64,000 nt of DNA from positions 434,001 to 498,000 of the forward strand of contig NZ_LMDG01000012.1 of assembly GCF_001426265.1 (NCBI RefSeq), read 5' to 3'. This DNA comes from Rhizobium sp. Root1220. Its GTDB lineage: Bacteria > Pseudomonadota > Alphaproteobacteria > Rhizobiales > Rhizobiaceae. Position numbers and translations under genes: made by a program. How positions within the stretch are numbered: the stretch's first letter is position 1; each line of letters opens with the position of its first letter. Of this stretch, positions 58,180-64,000 are shown piece by piece. Below the pieces are notes generated by a model. The model had not been told where the DNA came from and ran no database searches. It saw only the letters and a program-made list of their open reading frames with translations.

Positions 58180-58680
58180 ATGCCGGAAACGCCGACCCCA
58201 TTGTTCAAGCGCCACATGCCCCTCAACGCGATGGAAATTGTGCTCGGCGTCGATGTCTTCGCCGATCTGATGGCGCGCACCTCGGAGATGCTGGCCATGC
58301 CGCTCATGACCTGCGGCATCCGCCGCTGCCGCCGCAGCCGGTCCTGCCTGCGCATCCCCCTTTGCGAGCGCCTGCCGGTCTGCAAGGCGATGCTGACGGA
58401 GGACGAAGACAAGGGCTTCTACGCGATCTTCGGCCTGGTGGTCTCGCTCTACGAATTCTCCCGTGATGGCGACGACCGCGCGCTGGTCTTCATCCTGACG
58501 CGGGATCCGCCGGATTTCTGGCCTGCGGCGGTGGGGATCGTCCGCCAGGTACTGCCGCCGGGTGCGCCCGGCCATCGCTGTATCGACGCCGCCGTGGCGG
58601 CCGCCAAGTGCCGTTCCGGCACGGAATCCGGGAATGGCACAATGCCTCTGGTTAATGTTAACCTGTGGTCAAGTGTTTGA
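58180..58680 (+). CDS. Cys-rich hypothetical protein
   Basis: A 166-residue protein, not recognised. Residues 45-68 carry five Cys (45, 50, 56, 62, 68) in an Arg-rich stretch, a possible metal-binding site. The rest is helical, with YAIFGLVVSLYEFSRDGDD and RALVFILTRDPPDFW. ATG 58180 follows GGGAAGGA. Coding is supported by composition and ribosome site, function unknown. Confidence 0.6.
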   Translation: MPETPTPLFKRHMPLNAMEIVLGVDVFADLMARTSEMLAMPLMTCGIRRCRRSRSCLRIPLCERLPVCKAMLTEDEDKGFYAIFGLVVSLYEFSRDGDDRALVFILTRDPPDFWPAAVGIVRQVLPPGAPGHRCIDAAVAAAKCRSGTESGNGTMPLVNVNLWSSV

Positions 58681-58990
58681 ATCTTTGGGTATTCCCGGCT
58701 TGCTCGATCTGGTGTCACAATATTGGCGCTTGCATTTTGCTTCGTTTACTGGCACCAATTCAGTACTCGGGCATTTGCATGCCGGTGACTGGACTGATGT
58801 GGTTAAGCCTTCCGGCAGGAGGGTGGCGTGGGGGACCTCACGTGCGTAGACGTTCTTTCCCCGTTCGTGAACTACTCGACTGACCCTTCGCGCGCTGAAT
58901 TCAGGATGAGGGGGCGCGAAAGTGAAAGCCGTCCACTTCCTTTCGGGGGGGTGGATACCAGACAGACTACAGGGAAAAGGACCTATCCCA
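58681..58990 (+). promoter_or_regulatory. Promoter and long 5' leader of cspA
   Basis: About 310 bases without a gene before a cold-shock gene. AT-richer around 58715-58770, then a GC-rich leader with G-runs (58946-58953). Cold-shock mRNAs typically have long structured leaders acting as thermosensors; here that is inferred from position. Confidence 0.5.
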
Positions 58991-59203
58991 ATGGCCACCA
59001 AAGGCATCGTAAAATTCTTCAACCAGGACAAGGGTTTTGGTTTCATCACTCCGGACGGCGGTGCGAAGGACGTTTTCGTTCACATCTCCGCTCTTCAGGC
59101 TTCCGGCATCCAGTCGCTCCGCGAAGGTCAGCAGGTGACCTTCGACACCGAGCCGGATCGCATGGGCAAGGGCCCGAAGGCCGTCAACATCTCGGCTAAC
59201 TGA
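58991..59203 (+). CDS. cspA: Cold-shock protein
   Basis: A 70-residue single cold-shock domain, an RNA chaperone. RNP1-like [11 protein letters not shown] and RNP2-like DVFVHISAL are intact. The standard start is ATG 58991 (AAAGGA upstream); an in-frame ATG at 58922 would add 23 residues not seen in this family. A strong terminator follows. Confidence 0.96.
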   Translation: MATKGIVKFFNQDKGFGFITPDGGAKDVFVHISALQASGIQSLREGQQVTFDTEPDRMGKGPKAVNISAN

Positions 59204-59230
59204 TTCAATTTCCGCCACCGCGGGAATGCA

Positions 59231-59260
59231 AACGGCGCTCCGCAAGGGCGCCGTTTTTTT
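59231..59260 (+). terminator. cspA intrinsic terminator
   Basis: Stem AACGGCGC (59231-59238) / GCGCCGTT (59248-59255) with a 9-base loop, running into seven Ts (59254-59260). It lies 27 bases after the cspA stop. Confidence 0.88.
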
Positions 59261-59464
59261 GTTTGGCCTGAGCCGCGTGGCGGCCGGTGCCATTGACGTC
59301 CCCACTTGTCCCGACCGTGCGATGATGACGGTCAAGGCTCGCGCGAATTGACCATGCGGACTCCCGGACGGCGTAGTGCTGAAGAGACGGCGAGATCGAC
59401 GGGTTTGTCATTCCCGGTACAAAGCCAGCCCGCCATCGGCCTGTTGCCGCTAGCCCGCCCTGCT

Positions 59465-60511
59465 TTAGGCGCCGACCGCTTCCGGCGTCCCGGCAAGATC
59501 CACCGCCGCAAAGGCTGCCGCGATAACCTCAGGCCCCGCCCCCGCCTTCACAGCGTCGGTCGACAGGATCTGCCGGTAGCGCCGCGCCCCCGGCAGCCCG
59601 GTGAACAGCCCGACCATGTGGCGCGCCACCTGCTGCAACCTGCCGCCGCCGGCGATATGCCGCCCGGCATAGGCCATCATCCGGTCGCGCAGTTCGTCCC
59701 AGTCGGTCTCGCTTTGCGGCGCGCCGAAGAAGCGGTGGTCGACATCGGCAAGCACGGCGGCATTCTGGTAAGCCGCCCGCCCGAGCATGACGCCGTCGAC
59801 ATGCCGCAGGTGCTCCGCCGCCTCGTCGAGCGTCTGGATGCCGCCGTTGATGCCGATGAAGACATCCGGCCGCGCCTGCTTCATGCGGTAGACGATCTCG
59901 TAGTCGAGCGGCGGAATCTCGCGGTTCTCCTTCGGCGACAGGCCCTTCAGCCAGGCCTTGCGCGCATGGATCCACACCGCGTCCGCGCCGGCATCGAGCA
60001 CCTTGTCGAGAAGCGCCGGCAAGGCCAGCTCCGGCTCCTGGTCGTCCACTCCGATCCGGCACTTCACCGTCACCGGCACATCCGACACCGCCTTCATCGC
60101 CCTGATGCAATCGGCCACCGTCCCGGGCGTCAGCATCAGGCAGGCCCCGAAGGTCCCCGATTGCACCCGATCCGAGGGACAGCCGACATTGAGGTTGATC
60201 TCGTCGTAGCCATGCGGCGTGGCGATCTCCACCGCCTTCGCCAGCTTGGCCGGATCTGAACCGCCGAGCTGCAGCGCCACCGGATGCTCCGCCCCGTCGA
60301 ACGACAGCAGCCGCTCGCGCGGTCCATGGATGATCGCATCTGCCACGACCATTTCCGTATAGAGCAGCGCATTGCCGCTGATCTGCCGGTGGAAATAGCG
60401 GCAATGCCTGTCAGTCCAGTCGATCATAGGTGCAACCCCGAAGATCGGAACCTTTGAAACACTGGCTTTTCGATATAAATTCAAGTTGTTAGCCTCAGTT
60501 TGGCCTGTCAT
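59465..60511 (-). CDS. dusA: tRNA-dihydrouridine(20/20a) synthase DusA
   Basis: FMN enzyme that reduces uridine in the tRNA D-loop. The 348-residue protein shows VAPMIDWTDRHCRYFHR, LQLGGSDPAKLAKA, the catalytic-Cys segment NLNVGCPSDRVQSG and NGGIQTLDEA, all DusA-specific. Its 5' end, just before a tyrosine-integrase remnant, is a known integration hot spot for genomic islands. Confidence 0.95.
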   Translation of the reverse strand: MTGQTEANNLNLYRKASVSKVPIFGVAPMIDWTDRHCRYFHRQISGNALLYTEMVVADAIIHGPRERLLSFDGAEHPVALQLGGSDPAKLAKAVEIATPHGYDEINLNVGCPSDRVQSGTFGACLMLTPGTVADCIRAMKAVSDVPVTVKCRIGVDDQEPELALPALLDKVLDAGADAVWIHARKAWLKGLSPKENREIPPLDYEIVYRMKQARPDVFIGINGGIQTLDEAAEHLRHVDGVMLGRAAYQNAAVLADVDHRFFGAPQSETDWDELRDRMMAYAGRHIAGGGRLQQVARHMVGLFTGLPGARRYRQILSTDAVKAGAGPEVIAAAFAAVDLAGTPEAVGA

Positions 60512-60513
60512 GT

Positions 60514-60607
60514 TTTGTCGTACTTTGTCGGACTTTTTCCGGATGTTGCGCCGTTTTTTTTACCGTGAGGTACAACAATGTAGTACTTTGAGTGAGAAAT
60601 GTCGTAC
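60514..60607 (+). repeat. Short direct repeats (TTTGTCGKAC) at the dusA/integrase junction
   Basis: TTTGTCGTAC (60514-60523), TTTGTCGGAC (60524-60533) and AATGTCGTAC (60598-60607), with a looser copy near 60577-60586. They lie between dusA and the integrase start. They may be integrase arm-binding sites or part of the attachment region. Confidence 0.5.
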
Positions 60608-60608
60608 C

Positions 60609-61441
60609 ATGGGAACCATCAGCGCTAGAAAGCGGCAGGACGGGAAGCACCGGATATACCGCCCAAATCTTGAGAAAGATAGGCGGCGTCATTGTTTGGC
60701 GCGAAGCGAAGACTTTCGACAAGCGGCGCGAAGCTGAGGCGTGGATCCGCCTCCGCGAAACCGAGTTGGACAGGCCTGGCGCCATCGAGCGCGCTTCCGC
60801 GAAGTCGACCGCGCTGGCCGATGTGATCGACCTCTACACCAAAGAGAAGAAGGAAATCGGCCGCACCAAGGAGCAATGCCTGCGCTCAATCAAAGAATAC
60901 TCGATCGCCTCAATGGATTGCGCCGCGATCAAGGCCAGCGACATCTCATCGTTCGCCCGCGAGCTTCTGAGTGGCGGCAGGAAGCCCCATTCCGTCGGCA
61001 ACTATATCAGCCACCTATCCGCCGTCTTCAAAGATGCTCGCGCACTGTGGAAATGTTCCCTTGGACTATCAGGCGATGCGAGACGCTCAAGCGGCACTGT
61101 CTCGGCAGGAAACCATCAGCAAGTCGGCGAAGCGCGACAGGCGCCCTACCCTGGCCGAACTCGACAAGATCATGCAGCACTTTGTCGATAGGCAGGCGCG
61201 CACGCCGCAATCATCGCCCATGCACAAGATCATCGCCTTCGCAACTTACTCCACCCGCCGGCAGGAAGAGATTGTCCGCATTTGTTGGAATGATTTTGAC
61301 GAGCCGCACAGCCGTGTGCTTGGGCGCGACATGAAACACCCCGGACAGAAGAAGGGCAACGACGTGTGGGTGGAGCTAGACGAAATGGAAGCAACAGCAC
61401 GGGAGAAGTGGACGGAGGCCACGCAACACCGCCAGCCGTAG
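60609..61441 (+). pseudogene. Tyrosine-type site-specific integrase, frameshifted and truncated
   Basis: Family-typical pieces occur in three frames. MGTISARKRQDG starts at 60609; after a one-base shift near 60645 the sequence continues as TGYTAQILRKIGGVIVW, FDKRREAEAWIRLRETELD and SVGNYISHLSAVFKDA. After a second shift near 61045-61055 it reads VPLDYQAMRDAQ, ATYSTRRQEEIVRICWNDFD (first catalytic Arg) and GRDMKHPGQKKGNDVWVEL. It stops at 61441 before the His-x2-Arg and Tyr catalytic region, so it cannot be active as read. Confidence 0.85.
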
Positions 61442-61618
61442 CTAGCACGACAACGCATTTGTAGGTCTGAAACCGCCAGCGCATGCCGGATTGTTGAAAC
61501 TCCCCGGACGGTATACAGAATCGCCGCGGTTGTGATTGTTTGGCGTTGTGCACGCCGAAGAGAGCGCTGTCAGACCGATCAAAGCGACCGCTGCGAAGAA
61601 ATCCCGAAATGTGCTCAT
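61442..61618 (-). CDS. Small lipoprotein, hypothetical
   Basis: A 58-residue protein: MSTFRDFFAAVALIGLTALSSAC is a good lipoprotein signal with the lipobox L-S-S-A-C type, then a short hydrophilic mature part with further Cys. It is probably anchored in a membrane facing the periplasm. It lies just past the integrase remnant, convergent with it. Confidence 0.6.
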   Translation of the reverse strand: MSTFRDFFAAVALIGLTALSSACTTPNNHNRGDSVYRPGSFNNPACAGGFRPTNALSC

Positions 61619-61731
61619 CCGCATCTCCCAACGCGCTCGTGAAGCAGTTTAACGCGCCCGCGTCTTGCATGCGAGAACCTTTCACGCTGTTGACCACCCT
61701 CACCCGCACGCATACCATTTAGTGGGGTGGC

Positions 61732-61857
61732 ATGGCGACCGACCCAGTAGCAACCGCATCCCCCAGGCCGCCGATCACTGAGTCGGTTCCGAAGCCCGTG
61801 GTGCCAATGACGCCGCCAGCGGCTACTCCTGGGTCCCCGGCAACCAGCCAGCCTTAA
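61732..61857 (+). CDS. Possible 41-residue Pro/Thr-rich peptide
   Basis: MATDPVATASPRPPITESV then a Pro-rich remainder ending in ATSQP. ATG 61732 follows GTGGGGTGG at 61722-61730, which is only a fair ribosome site. The low-complexity composition makes coding uncertain. It lies 71 bases before the 26-residue membrane peptide. Confidence 0.35.
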   Translation: MATDPVATASPRPPITESVPKPVVPMTPPAATPGSPATSQP

Positions 61858-61928
61858 GGGGCGTCGCTCGACGGGCGCGCGGCGCGCGCTCACCTCTTTC
61901 TTTTAGTTACCGAAGGAGGAAGCAAACG

Positions 61929-62009
61929 ATGGCTTTGCGACTGACATACACCAGCTCAATTGCTGCGGTGGCTATCGTATCCGTTTGGTGGGTCGCGAAT
62001 TTCTGGTGA
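61929..62009 (+). CDS. 26-residue single-span membrane peptide with strong ribosome site
   Basis: Reads MALRLTYTSSIAAVAIVSVW then VANFW with TGA at 62007-62009. One hydrophobic span of about 15 residues, with Arg near the N-terminus and aromatic residues at the C-terminal edge. The ATG is preceded by AAGGAGGA (61914-61921), the strongest ribosome site in this part of the window. Too short for routine annotation. No toxin or antitoxin partner was identified. Confidence 0.55.
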   Translation: MALRLTYTSSIAAVAIVSVWWVANFW

Positions 62010-62476
62010 GTCGACCAGCGTGCCGTGGTCGGTTTCACTTCCCCGGTGTGCAACACCACTTAGCCCAACCAACACAGGGGCTTACTGTCGCCGCAGCACC
62101 AGCCCTCCGTCTCTCAACGTCCAGGCTCCGCTAAACCTGTGTATAGTGGATCGACGTGTCCCTCCACGGTATCTTCCGAGCATCACCTTGAACCCCTCTC
62201 GCGAGGTGATGAGTAGCACCCTCGCTACAGGATCTGAGCGCAATCCCCCTCGCTCTGGTCGGCGGAATAATGATCCGCACTAGAGGCCGTCCCACCCCTG
62301 GGGCGGCCTTCTCTAAAATCCGGATTTCCTACACATCGATTGGCCAAGAGCGCGAACGGCAGCTTTGGTATCGATTGCCCGACACCTGCGTATGATTCCG
62401 CAAGATAAAGCTGTGAGCTACCGTTCCCTCACGGCCGTACCTTGGTCGGTGCAGATAACTTCCGAAGGAGCATATT
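62010..62476. other. Structured non-coding region, possible small RNA
   Basis: No protein gene supported. It holds an 8-bp inverted repeat CATCACCT (62181-62188) / AGGTGATG (62204-62211) and a terminator-like hairpin at 62284-62309. Together they could be the 3' part of the small-peptide mRNA or a separate RNA. Confidence 0.45.
62284..62315 (+). terminator. Terminator-like hairpin after the small-peptide region
   Basis: Ten-pair stem AGGCCGTCCC (62284-62293) / GGGGCGGCCT (62300-62309) with one G-T pair, loop ACCCCT, then TCTCT. Likely ends the transcript that begins upstream of 61929. Confidence 0.6.
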
Positions 62477-62800
62477 GTGTCCAGGTTAAGCAGAGCCGCA
62501 GTCACTGGATTGATCGCCGCCACCCTGACAGTCGCGTCTTTTTTTGCCTTCACGCCTGCAATGGCCTACGGCTACATCCCAGGAGGTGATGGAGGCTCGA
62601 TTAATGCAGAACATCCTGGGGGCCTTGATCGCGGGAATTTAGGGAGCCATAACGATAGTTTCTCGGAAAACACAACTCACAGTTCCGGCCATTTGAGCCA
62701 TCGGGGGTTCCGCCGGTTCAACGACAATGGTTGGGATACCTGCTATCCGGATTGGCGGCACGAGCGCCACGCCGACACCTTCCAGAACGAGTGCTATTGA
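62477..62800 (+). CDS. Small secreted protein, hypothetical
   Basis: A 107-residue protein with a signal peptide at residues 1-30 (hydrophobic core TGLIAATLTVASFFAF, cleavage after AMA). The mature part is Gly/His/Asn/Ser-rich and ends in two Cys regions (NGWDTCYPDWRHERH, NECY). Start is GTG 62477, with AAGGAG at 62465-62470. Not recognised; probably periplasmic. Confidence 0.6.
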   Translation: MSRLSRAAVTGLIAATLTVASFFAFTPAMAYGYIPGGDGGSINAEHPGGLDRGNLGSHNDSFSENTTHSSGHLSHRGFRRFNDNGWDTCYPDWRHERHADTFQNECY

Positions 62801-62830
62801 TCGGCCACTCTAACGCGGTCATCACCCATA

Positions 62831-62859
62831 AAAGCCCCTCCAACTCATGGTGGGGCTTT
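62831..62859 (+). terminator. Terminator of the secreted-protein gene
   Basis: Stem AAAGCCCC (62831-62838) / GGGGCTTT (62852-62859) with a 13-base loop that can be shortened by inner pairs (CC/GG). It lies 30 bases after the stop at 62800. Confidence 0.75.
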
Positions 62860-63273
62860 ATTGTGCTGAAGGCTGGGACAGGCATCAGACGGCTATTGAA
62901 GCTCTGTCCCCCCATCGGTACCGACCACAATGCCACGCGGGGCTGCCTCGTCCTTGTCCTCCTGTGACGCCTTCTCAATCAGGAAGACGAGCATGTCAGC
63001 CTGCGGTCCCGCGCACTCCGCCATTTCGCGCGCGACATCCAGCGAAAATCAACTGGGGATTAGGCACCCGCTTGCTCTCCGTTCAGTTGAACCACCTTGA
63101 TATAGTCTCGTTAGAGGCGCATACTAGCTCATCAGTGACTTTCTTGGTTGGCCGCTCAAAAAGCCAACACAGTGTGTTCGAAGCGCCCCTTCGTCACAGG
63201 CTAAACACGCCTCCACCCCACCGGCTTCCATCTGTGTAGTTTTCAGTTCCCAGCACCTGAAAGGACCAGGGAA
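62860..63273. other. Gene-free region
   Basis: About 410 bases with no supportable gene or structure; composition is less GC-rich than the core genes. Confidence 0.5.
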
Positions 63274-63708
63274 ATGCCCCTAAACCTATTTCTTGATAGT
63301 ATGGACACCTTTGCGAAGACGGGAAGGTTCTTCGTCGAACTCACCGAGCGCATAGGCGATGGCAAGCTCGTTGGAGACGAGGACGTTACGCACCTCGCGC
63401 GGGCATTCGGATTAAAGGTTCCCTCAGAGCTGGCGGGTGCTTCCATAGTTTCGTTGGAAGAGGGTCACGAAGAGAAGGAAGCGGAGGAACGAAAAGAATC
63501 ACCCGGTCGGCTTCGAATGGCTGTCACCTATCCCCCCGTGGTAGTTCCTCCGGACTCGGGTGTATCCGAGAAAAAATTCAAGAAGTGCTTCAAGGTTTGT
63601 CAGACTGTCGGCGGCGCCAAGATATGCGCGGAAGTATGCGTCAACATTGACATTGGCTTTGGAGGGGTCAGCGGCAAGATCACCGCAACCGTATCGGTAG
63701 CTTTCTAG
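63274..63708 (+). CDS. 144-residue protein with acidic leader-like part and Cys-paired tail
   Basis: Not recognised. Residues 1-60 are helical (FLDSMDTFAKTGRFFVELTE). Residues 61-77 are strongly charged (EEGHEEKEAEERKES). Residues 100-144 hold four Cys in two C-x3-C pairs (105/109 and 118/122) and end in a Gly/Thr/Val-rich hydrophobic stretch (GFGGVSGKITATVSVAF). The layout resembles a RiPP precursor or a small secreted-core protein, but no maturation enzyme is in the window. ATG 63274 lies just after an AAAGGA-containing segment. Confidence 0.6.
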   Translation: MPLNLFLDSMDTFAKTGRFFVELTERIGDGKLVGDEDVTHLARAFGLKVPSELAGASIVSLEEGHEEKEAEERKESPGRLRMAVTYPPVVVPPDSGVSEKKFKKCFKVCQTVGGAKICAEVCVNIDIGFGGVSGKITATVSVAF

Positions 63709-64000
63709 CAGGTTGCGACGAATCGGGAGAGAAGCTCAGGTGTTGCCTCGGAAGAGCTAAGCTTCCCTCCCTACGGCATTCGAGATTTCGTCCTGTAACA
63801 GGATGCTCGGTCCCCGTTGCGCCCTGTTTTAGCCGCACCGTTCGGTATGCCATGCCAAGCACATTAGCGATCCAGAAACTAATTGAAACAATTTTCTTGC
63901 CATCCGGATTGGGGCATGAACGCTGGGCCTAGCTGGCAGTGTCTTTCCCGAGCGGAACAAAGGTAAGCGACAGACGTTTTATCATTGCGCTGTTTCCCCC
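63709..64000. other. Window end, no gene seen
   Basis: About 290 bases without a supportable gene. AT-rich around 63865-63900. A gene could begin beyond the window. Confidence 0.4.

Noticed and set aside
57649..58575. Open frames on both strands in the GC-rich gap before 58180
   Set aside because: Arg/Pro-rich translations with no family resemblance; open frames of this length are common by chance at high GC.

Overview
The window looks like chromosomal DNA of an alphaproteobacterium in the Rhizobiaceae. A Sinorhizobium/Ensifer-type genome is the best guess. The reasons are high-GC coding sequence, a MoaA and fumarase of rhizobial type, a Usg-family small protein, a PdhS/PleC-type kinase, an extensin-family lipoprotein and aerobic-type cobalamin genes. 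No genus-level search could be run, so this is a judgement from recognised protein families.

Positions 1-23,900 are dense housekeeping and transport genes: fumC; a diguanylate cyclase; a flavin-binding oxidoreductase; LtrA; a DUF971 protein; molybdenum-cofactor genes (moaA, then mobA-mobB after a DMT transporter); a large OmpA-family protein with a repetitive Pro/Gln/Glu/Lys region; a polar amino-acid ABC transporter without its own ATPase; usg; a TPR-methyltransferase; a GST-ArsR-SRPBCC cluster; and an ssuADCB alkanesulfonate operon with a second, duplicated ssuA upstream. Positions 23,870-24,960 are a scar with an IS630-type transposase remnant, an NQO-type oxidoreductase and a broken HxlR regulator, bracketed by short direct repeats.

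Positions 25,000-48,900 hold a divergent sugar-ABC locus (binding protein and NAD-dependent epimerase-like enzyme on one side, ATPase and permease on the other) with a FadR-type palindrome between them. After it come an Lrp regulator, an overlapping uracil-DNA glycosylase/nuclease pair, a PdhS-like kinase, an uncharacterised membrane protein with a conserved NTNLERISEWL motif, dgkA, divergent cobT/cobS, DUF1289, a membrane aspartic protease, an ABC-2 exporter, an extensin-family protein, a PLP decarboxylase, several small membrane proteins, a membrane alpha/beta-hydrolase, a chemoreceptor, a nucleotide cyclase and a 1-Cys peroxiredoxin.

Positions 49,000-60,500 hold a YciA thioesterase, a membrane protein/ArsR pair, a DUF486 protein, a probable peptidoglycan amidase, uvrB (with an in-frame palindromic repeat in its tail and a decayed copy of that tail about 0.6 kb downstream), an ABM-domain monooxygenase, a DUF1254 protein, a structured gene-free stretch, a Cys-rich hypothetical protein, cspA with a long leader, and dusA.

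From 60,512 to the end the DNA changes character. Next to the 5' end of dusA, a known integration hot spot, lies a frameshifted and truncated tyrosine integrase. It is followed by sparse small genes: a lipoprotein, a 26-residue membrane peptide with a very strong ribosome binding site, a Pro-rich 41-mer, a secreted 107-mer and a 144-mer with a RiPP-like layout. This is read as a decayed genomic island, and it and the uvrB region hold the most unusual material in the window.
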